Notes under the pieces: model-generated
What the model was told of the DNA's origin: nothing
The model's input: the letters and a program-made list of their open reading frames with translations, nothing else
Database searches by the model: none
Position numbers and translations under genes: made by a program
NCBI GenBank assembly: GCA_937952285.1
Contig: CALFZE010000038.1
Span: 1-14,722, forward strand
Direction of reading: 5' to 3'
Source: UBA2428 sp002343545
GTDB taxonomy: Bacteria; Bdellovibrionota; UBA2428
DNA length: 14,722 nucleotides
Part shown: positions 1 through 7,429 of the stretch, piece after piece
How the letters are laid out: every line of letters starts with the position of its first letter
Numbering within the stretch: position 1 is the first letter of the stretch

Positions 1-43
1 TTTTGTATTGAATAACGCATTGCGTCAAGCTAGGCCTTTATTC

Positions 44-445
44 ATGTCGTCAAGCTACACGTCCAACTTCAAAGTTCGGCTCGATGATTTGGATTACATG
101 GGCATCGTTGGCAATGCTCAGTGGTTAATCTTTTTGGAGCGCACGCGGATCGAGCTCCTCGAGGCGCTCGGTTTCCCTTTTGCGGACATGCAGAAGAAGG
201 GAGTCGGTGGCGTCGTCGCTCGCGCCGAAGTGAACTATCTCAGGCCCGCACGATTCGGCGATGTGCTTTCGGTTCAAACGACGCCGAAGGTATCGGGCGA
301 AAGTTCCGTGCAGCTCTCCCATTCGGCGCTCTCCGCCTCTGGGAAGGAATTCATTCGCGCCGAAATCAGCATCGTTTTCGTAGGATCGGACGGACGTCCG
401 GTCTCGATGCCTCCCGAAGTGAAGAGCGCGTTGGAAAGAGGCTAG
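44..445 (+). CDS. 4HBT-type hot-dog acyl-CoA thioesterase
   Basis: This is a 133-residue single hot-dog-fold protein, the usual length for the 4-hydroxybenzoyl-CoA thioesterase/YbgC group, which hydrolyse acyl-CoA or acyl-ACP thioesters in the cytoplasm. The N-terminal strand and helix carry the family signature: an Asp-rich turn with D17 followed by YMGIVGNAQW and FLERTR (about residues 14-35). This aligns with the catalytic Asp and 'D-x-D-xxG-x-V-xxxxY' motif of the family. A second conserved patch, EVNYLRPARFGD (about 62-73), matches the usual 'Y..PA..gD' strand. I chose ATG at 44 because it leaves the normal few residues before the first strand. The frame is open back to the window edge, and TTG at 8 would add 12 residues, so a longer N-terminus is not excluded. 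No clear Shine-Dalgarno precedes 44. The gene lies 4 bases before the di-iron gene and probably starts or continues an operon extending upstream. The substrate is unknown; the neighbours suggest a fatty-acyl or aryl thioester. Confidence 0.85.
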   Translation: MSSSYTSNFKVRLDDLDYMGIVGNAQWLIFLERTRIELLEALGFPFADMQKKGVGGVVARAEVNYLRPARFGDVLSVQTTPKVSGESSVQLSHSALSASGKEFIRAEISIVFVGSDGRPVSMPPEVKSALERG

Positions 446-449
446 ATTC

Positions 450-1208
450 GTGAAGTTCATCTTCGAGAACAATCGAAGTGCCTCCGATCAGAGGGTTCAT
501 GACGTTGCACTCGCCGAGCAGTGGAGCGTGGAGTCGGTTTTCGCGGGCAAGGATATCAGCCCCTGGCTGAAAGAGTCGGAACGTCTTCCGTGGGCTCCCG
601 TTTTAGTCTCCCTCGCTTTCGGCGAGGGAACGGCATTTTATGGTTTTGGCGATCGAATTGCCGAAGCGGATGACCTTTCGGCGAAGACTTGGCTCAGCAT
701 TCATTTGCTGGACGAAGGAAGGCATACGGAAGGTTTTTCCCGACTTCTCGATTACCTTTATCCGAGTTTTAAGGGCCGCCAAGACTCTCTGCTTAAGAGC
801 AAGGATGTTTACGTATTCTACGGGCATACCGAGAAGTCCCCGACGTTGTTACACTGGTTGATCTGCACCCAGATCGCGGAGATATTCGGCAAGCATTGCT
901 ATCGTGCTTTAGAGAGAGCCATGGCAGAAGACGCAGTCGCTAGGACGTTTTTCGGAAATATCCTCAAAGATGAGTCTCGTCATATCTACTACATCCGACG
1001 CTTGATCGACCAACGTAGGGCGCAAATGACGGATCGGGCATGGAAAGAAGAGATCCAGCCCTTTGCCAAGGGGATGATGCTTCGCGCACGCAACATGTTC
1101 GAAGCGAAGCGAAAAGGCGCAAACTACGAGGCTTTCGGCACGCTTGGCATATCCGTGTCTGAGTTCTGTGATCAGGCGCAAACGGAAATTGAACAGGTGA
1201 CAGCATGA
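450..1208 (+). CDS. ferritin-like di-iron oxygenase/oxidase
   Basis: This 252-residue protein is predicted to be mostly helical. It carries the complete six-ligand set of a ferritin-like carboxylate-bridged di-iron site: E59 (FGEG), E89-x-x-H92 (DEGRH), E144 (AEIFG) and E175-x-x-H178 (DESRH). The E/ExxH/E/ExxH order and spacing are what ribonucleotide-reductase-R2-like, AurF-like and acyl desaturase-like proteins show. Such enzymes activate O2 to hydroxylate, desaturate or N-oxygenate a substrate; which of these applies here cannot be told. The start is GTG at 450, preceded by GGAAAGAGG at 433-441 with 8 bases of spacing, directly after the thioesterase stop. The stop overlaps the hydrolase start as ATGA (1205-1208), so translation is probably coupled. 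There is no signal peptide or membrane segment. It differs from ferritin itself, which is shorter and lacks this extended N-terminal region. Confidence is high for the fold and metal site, low for the reaction. Confidence 0.82.
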   Translation: MKFIFENNRSASDQRVHDVALAEQWSVESVFAGKDISPWLKESERLPWAPVLVSLAFGEGTAFYGFGDRIAEADDLSAKTWLSIHLLDEGRHTEGFSRLLDYLYPSFKGRQDSLLKSKDVYVFYGHTEKSPTLLHWLICTQIAEIFGKHCYRALERAMAEDAVARTFFGNILKDESRHIYYIRRLIDQRRAQMTDRAWKEEIQPFAKGMMLRARNMFEAKRKGANYEAFGTLGISVSEFCDQAQTEIEQVTA

Positions 1209-1912
1209 AGAATTCGAAAGTCGTCGTCGTGTCTGGATTTGGCTGTCCCGAGCATCGATGGAGTAATTGGCTCAAGCCTTCCTTCGAAAATGTGTCGGTG
1301 CTCGGAATCCATAGGGTCCTTTCTCGGGCTTCGAGGGCGGGTATACGTGAATGCGCGAAGATCGTGCGCGAAGAATTGTCGCTCGCGAAGCCCGACGTCC
1401 TGATTCTCCATGATTTTGGCGTGACGTTCGGGCTGTTGGCTTTATTGGGGCTTAAGAAACAGGGTGGGCATCTCCCCTCTAAGCTTATCGTTTTCAACGG
1501 GGCTTTCAGTGGATTCAAAGTCTGGCGATCGACCCATCCGTTGACTATGCAAGTCTTGGCTAGCGGAAAGGTCGAGAGGCGAATCCAGCTTGCCGGCGGT
1601 GAGTTGGATTCGCTTCTGCGTGGGCGGTGGAGCTCCGTGAAGGCTTTGTACCGTGAGGTCATCGTGGCGAGCCTAGTCGAAGGGGCCCAGCGTATTTTGG
1701 GCAAATCGTTCCCGAATCCATTCGCGAAGATGCCGATCGAGACGCTGGTGCTAGCTTCGTCGAACGATCCTTTCATCCCCTTGGAGAACGTCCGGAGCCT
1801 GGCCAACATGCAGCCGCGATCGCGGCTGCAGATTTCAGAGTATGGGCACTTTCCCTATTCGATCGCTACGGATGACTTACGTCGTTCGATGGAAGCTTTT
1901 GTTGAATTATGA
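1205..1912 (+). CDS. alpha/beta-hydrolase-like protein with Asp in the nucleophile elbow
   Basis: This 235-residue cytoplasmic protein has the strand and loop order of an alpha/beta-hydrolase: an opening VVVVSGFG strand/oxyanion turn (6-13), a strand ending LILHDFG (66-72), a late strand LVLASSNDPFIP (181-192), and a final HF motif (H215). D188 and H215 fit the acid and histidine of the triad. The usual Gly-x-Ser-x-Gly elbow is replaced by a His-Asp-Phe-Gly sequence, so the nucleophile position would be D70. That resembles haloalkane dehalogenases and epoxide hydrolases, which use Asp, but the rest of the protein does not look like a close member of either. It could also be a divergent, non-hydrolytic relative. 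The ATG overlaps the previous stop, with AGGTGA at 1195-1200 as ribosome-binding site. The stop overlaps the kinase start (ATGA, 1909-1912). Its place between a di-iron protein and a kinase suggests a role in making or clearing the same small molecule. Confidence 0.72.
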   Translation: MKNSKVVVVSGFGCPEHRWSNWLKPSFENVSVLGIHRVLSRASRAGIRECAKIVREELSLAKPDVLILHDFGVTFGLLALLGLKKQGGHLPSKLIVFNGAFSGFKVWRSTHPLTMQVLASGKVERRIQLAGGELDSLLRGRWSSVKALYREVIVASLVEGAQRILGKSFPNPFAKMPIETLVLASSNDPFIPLENVRSLANMQPRSRLQISEYGHFPYSIATDDLRRSMEAFVEL

Positions 1913-3174
1913 AAGTGCTTGATCGCGAGTTTGCCCAGGCCGCGCGTCCATTTTTGCTCTATCTGGCGACGTGTATCATTTGGCTTTCAATCTTTAAGGA
2001 TATCGTGCGCGTCGGATTTAGGCCGGACTGGATCGCGATTCGCATCGGATATCTCCCTTTCATGCTGGGATGTTTTGCGCTGACGGAGAGGCTTACTAAA
2101 CGCGGGCGGATGGAATATTCGGAGCTACCTCTTTGGGGGGCGGCGATCTACATAACGGCGTTCTGTACTTTTTTCGCGGCTTACACCGGCGGAATGGCGA
2201 GTGATTCCATTTACGGCCTGATCCAGTTCTACTTCGGGATCGCCATCATGCCGATCACGGCGATTTCGTTTTATTCGATCCTGTTGTTGTCCCCGTTAGC
2301 GTACTTTGGCTTGAATTACCTGAATCCGGAAGCCGTTCCTAGTGTTCCTGGTTCCGTGATATCGAACCTGGTTCCGCTCTTCGTCTTTTCTGGGATTGTT
2401 TTCTTCATCACGTCACGGATTCGCAAAGACAAATTCGAGTTCAGGCGACAGCTAGAAGAGGAACTTTCCCAGCGGCAGGCGGTCATCGTCGCGCAGTCCG
2501 AAGCTATAGGAGCTTCGACCGCCGAAGCCAATGTGGGGAAGATCGCTTCGCGAGTCGCGCATGACATTCGCTCGCCGGTCGGAGCGATCCGAGCCGCTTT
2601 AAGGGCTCCGGATATGAATCGCGCGGACGTTAAGTCGGTTCTCGAGGCATCCGTAGCTCGAATACAGGGAATCGCGGACGAGCTGTTGAGATATCGGAAG
2701 TCGCTCGTGTCCACGTTGTCGGTCGACATTGTGTCTCTCGTTCGCGACGTCGTGCGTGACAAGAAATTTGAGCTGATGGATCGCGGAATTGATATCGACT
2801 GCTCTTTCGAGGGTGAAGCGGCTCGCTCCCAGCTTCGCGTTCTCATCCCCATGATTGATTTCTGCCGGATGCTTTCAAATTTTCTCAATAACGCTGTGGA
2901 TGCTAGTCAGGTCGGCCAAAGTATCCATGTCGTGGTGACTCGTGCCGATAGTTTTGTGAAAATTCTCATCAAAGACTTTGGCTGTGGCATGCCAGAAGAT
3001 CTCGTCGCAAAACTCATGGCTGGATTGTCTCCGACTTCGCGTTCCCAGATTGGGAATGGAATCGGATTTCAATCCGCAAGGCTGATTGTTTTGGAGAATA
3101 AAGGATCTATCGATTTGTCATCGAAAGTCAGCGAGGGAACTGTTCTCGAAATTCGGCTGCCCATATCGGTATAA
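1909..3174 (+). CDS. membrane sensor histidine kinase, no partner regulator in window
   Basis: This is a 421-residue inner-membrane histidine kinase. About five hydrophobic segments lie in residues 13-168 (roughly 13-30, 46-62, 74-93, 105-136 and 150-168), with no large periplasmic loop, so the sensor is probably within the membrane. A charged coiled-coil follows (170-200). The HisKA H-box is VAHDIRSPVGAIRAAL with H218. The ATPase domain has an N-box (NFLNNAVDAS, N324/N327/N328), a G1 box (KDFGCGM, D356) and a G2 box (GNGIGF, 382-387). All catalytic motifs are intact. The ATG overlaps the upstream stop as ATGA, and the only SD-like match (GGAAG, 1891-1895) is 13 bases away, so expression probably depends on coupling. 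No receiver-domain protein occurs in the window, so the partner is either encoded elsewhere or upstream. The gene ends 12 bases from the end of the convergent haem-oxygenase-like gene. The multi-pass N-terminus recalls kinases that sense hydrophobic ligands, which is only suggestive. Confidence 0.92.
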   Translation: MKVLDREFAQAARPFLLYLATCIIWLSIFKDIVRVGFRPDWIAIRIGYLPFMLGCFALTERLTKRGRMEYSELPLWGAAIYITAFCTFFAAYTGGMASDSIYGLIQFYFGIAIMPITAISFYSILLLSPLAYFGLNYLNPEAVPSVPGSVISNLVPLFVFSGIVFFITSRIRKDKFEFRRQLEEELSQRQAVIVAQSEAIGASTAEANVGKIASRVAHDIRSPVGAIRAALRAPDMNRADVKSVLEASVARIQGIADELLRYRKSLVSTLSVDIVSLVRDVVRDKKFELMDRGIDIDCSFEGEAARSQLRVLIPMIDFCRMLSNFLNNAVDASQVGQSIHVVVTRADSFVKILIKDFGCGMPEDLVAKLMAGLSPTSRSQIGNGIGFQSARLIVLENKGSIDLSSKVSEGTVLEIRLPISV

Positions 3175-3186
3175 TTAAAAACCAAC

Positions 3187-3837
3187 TTAGAAGACTGTCT
3201 CACCGGTCAGAGCCCACGTCGCTTGCCGAAGGTAGAGAGTCTTTCCTACAATAGCTCCCTCTTCCACCTGAGCCCATTGAGAGGTCGACAACTCGGCGGC
3301 TTGTAGTTCTTCTAAGATCTGATCGCCATGAGGAAGTTCGGTGCCATGCCGATGAATAGTTACAAATTTTGAGTTCCTAGAGTTTAGATACCTCGAAGCC
3401 GATAGAATTCGGTCGATGACCGCAGATCCTTCTGTGGTGATATTCTCAAGGATGCAGGTCGCGCCGAGCCGCACTAGAGGACGTTCACGGACCTCGCCGT
3501 CAAAAAATGACCACCAGAGGCGGGTATCGAGCGTTATGGGGTGTGGCTTTCGCCCCATGTTTTCCAAGTCTTTCTCGGCGATCTTGAAGTGCAATTCTTC
3601 TTCGAAAGCAAATCGAACTAAGAATTCACGGAGACGGCTTTTGTGCGAAAAATCGGGATGTGCGGCGCAGGTGAGGAAGTGCCGTTGAACGCCATTTGTT
3701 AGATGGAACTGCATCGATAGATAGCGAGCATAGGATTCTTCGGGAAGATGTCCGAATTTTTCTTCGATACGTTCAAGGCGTTCCTTGAATTCAACCCCTG
3801 CTTCACGAATGATGGCGTGAATTCGTTCCATGCTCAT
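3187..3837 (-). CDS. haem-oxygenase-like metalloenzyme (HDO/TenA-like fold)
   Basis: This 216-residue all-helical protein has the pattern of haem-oxygenase-like di-iron oxidases and iron-containing redox enzymes. Visible candidate ligands are E80-x-x-H83 (in EEELHFKIAE), E131 (ILENITTE) and a final helix with H162/H164, E167 and H170 in the form H-x-x-x-x-E-x-x-HGDQI. That E..H / E / H order and spacing match the UndA-type arrangement. Members of this superfamily cleave or oxidise fatty acids, amines or amino acids using O2, or are cofactor-free (TenA/PqqC). The reaction here is unknown. The start codon (3837) overlaps the cyclase stop as ATGA, so it is translationally coupled to that gene. 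A second in-frame ATG two codons on (3829-3831) is possible. It is structurally unrelated to the ferritin-like protein at 450-1208, so the locus holds two independent O2-activating folds. It ends 12 bases from the convergent kinase gene with no terminator between them. Confidence 0.75.
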   Translation of the reverse strand: MSMERIHAIIREAGVEFKERLERIEEKFGHLPEESYARYLSMQFHLTNGVQRHFLTCAAHPDFSHKSRLREFLVRFAFEEELHFKIAEKDLENMGRKPHPITLDTRLWWSFFDGEVRERPLVRLGATCILENITTEGSAVIDRILSASRYLNSRNSKFVTIHRHGTELPHGDQILEELQAAELSTSQWAQVEEGAIVGKTLYLRQATWALTGETVF

Positions 3838-6800
3838 GCTGCTTTGCCCTCTTTGACTTGAGTGGACTTCTTTGGGCCATGTGCGACAACTACTTCGGTC
3901 GAGAATCCCCGGATGGGAACGCCATGTTCGATCGTGAACTGCTCTTTCATTTCTGGCGACATGTTCTCATAAAGTTGTTCCGAAATAACGATCTGAGAGC
4001 CGTATTCTTTGTTCAGGCCTTCGAGCCTGGATGCAAAATTGACTGCCGGTCCAATGACTGTGAACTCCATTCGCTGTTCGGTGCCAATGTTTCCGACAAT
4101 CGCAGATCCAGAATGGAGTCCCATACCGATGCCGATTTCGGGAAGGCCTCGAATGCGAAGAGTTGCATTTACCTCGGGAAGTATATTGGAAATGTCTAGT
4201 GCTGCTTGTACCGACGCAGTTGGGCTAAGGTTCCTTGCTGAGCCAATTGCTCCCCATGTGACAAGCACGCCATCTCCAAGAAATTTGTCAATGATTCCGC
4301 CATGTCTAGAGACTATTTTATGGACTTCGTGAAAAAGAAGATTGAGCAGATTGAGAGTCTGCTGAGGTGGTAGCTTTTCGGTGATGGAAGTGAATCCTCG
4401 AACGTCTAAGAACATGATTTGAAGTGGGCGAAGCTGTCCGCCCAAAACGGATGATGGATCTTGTTCTGCCTGATTTAAGACTTCTGTTGGCACGTATCTG
4501 CTGAATACTTGTTTGAGACGGGTTTCTTGATCGAGCTTAGCTTTCTTGTCTAATGCCAGACCAAGATGCTGAGCCGCTCTTTGGAATGAATGAAGGTCTG
4601 AGGCTGTTACTTGACGAACTTCGCTTGAGCGGTCGGCCAGGATTACGCCCCACCTTCCATCTTCTGATGGAATGGGGACCATGACAAATGACTGCGCTTT
4701 TAGGCTGGCAATAAGCTTTTGTGATTCCTCATTGAGCTGAAAAATGTGCTTATTGACGTCCTCGATAATTACAGAAGAGCCAGAATGATATACCGATGAT
4801 AAAAGAGCGGGATTATCCCTTTTCTTGGAAAGGGGAACGCGAAATTTCCAGATAGCTTCTGTATTCTCGGAGATCCCGAAGACTGCAGCGGTTCGGAGTT
4901 CTGCGCTGTTTTCACTCTTAAGCATTACAAACGCTCGGTTAAACTCAAGCATTTTGCAGATAGATCCTATCGATACCCTGAGGATTTGATCTAGTTCTTT
5001 GCTCTGTTGAATCTCTTTGCTTAGTGATTCAAGCATGGATACTTCACGATATCGGTTAGTTAGTTGCTCTTCCGCTCGCTGAAGTTCTAAGTATCTCTCA
5101 GTTGTTTCGGACTGGTACTGCTCAAAGTCTTCTTTTAGTCGGTTTGCTTCGGCGAAGCGTTTTTTGTTGCGTGTTAGTTGGTCAAGTAGAAGCACTGCAA
5201 TCGTGCACGCTAAAGCTCTGTGGGCGAGTCCTCCGGCAAAGGTGGGAGCTAGGATTGATGCTCCGAAGAGCCCGAGTGAGCCACTTACACTGAGGTGCTC
5301 AATGTAGTCTGTTACGCGCTTGCGGTATGGATTCCATTTTACTTCGTATATGCATTCCTTAGCGCCTTCGTAGCAACAGCTCTTTTTTAGGACTTGCCCT
5401 TTCGAGCCTGTCATAATTTCTAAGTATCGTTCGAAGGTGGCCTGCCAGTTTTCGCAGGTTTCTTTGTGTCTCGGGAGGAGAGAAGGGTCTGAAAGCCCGA
5501 TTCCAACGACGGCTCGACTGTTCTTCCATTCATATACGGTATAGGCGCGTGATCGATTGAATTTTGAAACTACAGATGCAAATGATCTAAATGCGAATTC
5601 AGGCGTTAAGAAGTGTTTTAACAGAAAGTAGTTCATGCCCATGATTTCGCGTGACATGCCGCGAATCCCGGCTTTTCTGTTGAGCTGGTTTAGATTTCCA
5701 TAAATCTTATATTTGTCTTGGAACGTATTTAGGAAGGCAACGCTGACCCAGTTACTTTGCTTCTCGAAGTAATCTCGAGGAACTCCGATTTCTGAAAGGA
5801 TGCTCGAAGTTTTTTCGTATCCAATACAGTTTTCGGCCTCGAGGATGTATGGCTGTATGACGGACGCAAGCATGTGTTGCTCTGTCCACTTAGGGTCGAT
5901 GGAGTACGTTCCTTTTGCGGCAATTCGTCTTTCGGTGCTTCGAGAGGTGTCGGTTCCTTTGGCTTTCTTGCCTTTGTGAAGGAAAGCGCTGATCTTTTTT
6001 GTTATCCGCCTGCTAACTGACAGATCATAGGCATTGACGCTCCCGTACCTTGCATACGCATTATGAACGGTTCCGTATATTTGCTCCCATGCGTAGGGAT
6101 TAAAGCGGTCAACGCCTAAGTAAACGTCTCTCTTTATCATCATGAGGTTTAGGAATTCGGAGCTGATTGTTGGGTGAGGAATGCGGAGTCCAATTTTTTT
6201 TCCGCCGATTCGCATATACAAAGGCACTAGTTTGTCAGTTGCGCAAAGTATTACGTCAGGGGTGCCACGGGTGAGCAGCGTACTGTGAATTTTTTGAATC
6301 AAGCCCAGTACGATGTCACTGCCTTGGGCGTCGGGATGAACAACTAGTTTGTTGACCTCGACGAGGTTGCGGCCTCTTAGGCTCTGATTCTCTTGGAGGT
6401 CGGCTTTTTTAATGAATCTAAACGGCTTGTCTCCGTCCCAAAAGCGCAGCTCCATGGAGCCTACAACTTTTCCGGCCGCATACGCCGCTATTATGACCCC
6501 TTCACTCTCTAATCCCTCTCCTTGGCTTTTCCAGGTTTGTCCGGGCTTAACTTTTCCATGTTTGGAGTAGCCGAGGAATCGTAGTTTGAGAACTTGCTCG
6601 TAGTCTTTGGCGGTTTTTACGATTCTGAACGAAAGAGATGACTTTATCTCTTTGCCTTCGAAAGTTTCATTTATTTTTCTTAGATCGCCTTCGGCCTGAT
6701 GCTCTTCAGATGGGGCATTAACGGTTGGGCCTAGACTAGTCAGATAGGCTTTTACGCTGGGGCCAAATTCTTTTGGAACGTTCGTGATGGAGAGGCCAGC

Positions 6801-7397
6801 CATGAGAGACGGGCGGTCTGGATTAGAGCTGTCTAGGCGAGTGTTTCGAATCTCGAGATCAACCAAGAGGCTTTGCTGCCCGGGAATTTGCAATGATGAG
6901 CTGGGTAATGCCATTCCTGGTAGTAAGTGCTTGTTAGAGATGGACGTGGATACCTGCATTCCATGTTTGGAAAAGTTCTCCACCGCTAGAAAAATCTGCC
7001 GATTAGGATCTAAGGGATCGGCTACTACCAGCGTGGGTCGTATGGATGGATGCGTGGGAAATCTGGAGTCTCGTTCCACCCATTGTCGTATCGAGCTGGC
7101 GAATTGAATTCCGACGGTATGTTCGTCTTGCAAGGCCTCCCAACAAAGTCGATATCCTACCGTCTCTCGGATGCTTCTTAAACCAATGTGCAGATCGAGT
7201 TCGGGAAGCATTCCGAGCTTAAGCGCTTGTTGGAAACTCTCTACATCTGATGCTTGAAGCCGTAAACAAGCTCCATTGAAATGAAAGTTCACTATATCTG
7301 CGGCTATCTGCCGTGGTCCAATTCGGAAAACGCAATGAATAGGATGCTGTGAACTTGCATCCTCAATTCTCTCCATGCGTCGTTGAGTGGACCCCAT
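3834..7397 (-). CDS. composite PilZ-like / FeeM-like acyltransferase / V4R-like / GAF / class IIIb adenylyl cyclase
   Basis: This 1187-residue multidomain signalling protein has these parts in order. (1) A degenerate PilZ-like domain (~10-105). (2) A second PilZ-like domain (~110-220) with the c-di-GMP-type motif N141-F-S-K-H-G and nearby arginines. (3) A GNAT domain (~256-450) resembling the FeeM N-acyl amino acid synthase group, with EVNKLVVHPDAQGS (347-360) as the acyl-donor turn. (4) A V4R-like ligand-binding region (~500-690) ending in C674/C675...GAKEC682IYEVKW. (5) A hydrophobic stretch, ~703-741. (6) A coiled coil, ~742-800. (7) A GAF domain, ~785-950. (8) A class III cyclase, ~985-1175. 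The cyclase has metal aspartates D998 and D1042, K1038 and T1113 at the purine-selecting positions, and N1120 and R1124 for transition-state contacts. This is the full Lys/Thr adenylyl cyclase pattern of class IIIb. ATG 7397 has only a weak AGAG upstream; ATG 7376 is an alternative. Base composition is much lower in GC than the fol genes next to it. Confidence 0.85.
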   Translation of the reverse strand: MGSTQRRMERIEDASSQHPIHCVFRIGPRQIAADIVNFHFNGACLRLQASDVESFQQALKLGMLPELDLHIGLRSIRETVGYRLCWEALQDEHTVGIQFASSIRQWVERDSRFPTHPSIRPTLVVADPLDPNRQIFLAVENFSKHGMQVSTSISNKHLLPGMALPSSSLQIPGQQSLLVDLEIRNTRLDSSNPDRPSLMAGLSITNVPKEFGPSVKAYLTSLGPTVNAPSEEHQAEGDLRKINETFEGKEIKSSLSFRIVKTAKDYEQVLKLRFLGYSKHGKVKPGQTWKSQGEGLESEGVIIAAYAAGKVVGSMELRFWDGDKPFRFIKKADLQENQSLRGRNLVEVNKLVVHPDAQGSDIVLGLIQKIHSTLLTRGTPDVILCATDKLVPLYMRIGGKKIGLRIPHPTISSEFLNLMMIKRDVYLGVDRFNPYAWEQIYGTVHNAYARYGSVNAYDLSVSRRITKKISAFLHKGKKAKGTDTSRSTERRIAAKGTYSIDPKWTEQHMLASVIQPYILEAENCIGYEKTSSILSEIGVPRDYFEKQSNWVSVAFLNTFQDKYKIYGNLNQLNRKAGIRGMSREIMGMNYFLLKHFLTPEFAFRSFASVVSKFNRSRAYTVYEWKNSRAVVGIGLSDPSLLPRHKETCENWQATFERYLEIMTGSKGQVLKKSCCYEGAKECIYEVKWNPYRKRVTDYIEHLSVSGSLGLFGASILAPTFAGGLAHRALACTIAVLLLDQLTRNKKRFAEANRLKEDFEQYQSETTERYLELQRAEEQLTNRYREVSMLESLSKEIQQSKELDQILRVSIGSICKMLEFNRAFVMLKSENSAELRTAAVFGISENTEAIWKFRVPLSKKRDNPALLSSVYHSGSSVIIEDVNKHIFQLNEESQKLIASLKAQSFVMVPIPSEDGRWGVILADRSSEVRQVTASDLHSFQRAAQHLGLALDKKAKLDQETRLKQVFSRYVPTEVLNQAEQDPSSVLGGQLRPLQIMFLDVRGFTSITEKLPPQQTLNLLNLLFHEVHKIVSRHGGIIDKFLGDGVLVTWGAIGSARNLSPTASVQAALDISNILPEVNATLRIRGLPEIGIGMGLHSGSAIVGNIGTEQRMEFTVIGPAVNFASRLEGLNKEYGSQIVISEQLYENMSPEMKEQFTIEHGVPIRGFSTEVVVAHGPKKSTQVKEGKAA

Positions 7398-7429
7398 GTT
7401 TCTCTATCGTCGCGCTTCAATAGAAACAT
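7396..7429 (-). promoter_or_regulatory. inverted repeat enclosing the start codon of the composite cyclase gene
   Basis: Read in the gene's direction, ATGTTTCTAT (7429-7420) is followed by a 12-base loop and ATAGAGAAACAT (7407-7396). These pair over 10 bases with a two-base bulge, and the 3' arm contains the first two bases of the start codon. There is no T-tract, so it is unlikely to be a terminator for folC. It could hold the ribosome-binding region in a hairpin or be a DNA operator. Confidence 0.4.

Noticed and set aside
964..1809. A 281-codon - strand frame opposite the di-iron and hydrolase genes
   Set aside because: The + strand genes have recognisable motifs and ATGA coupling. The antisense product shows no family signature.
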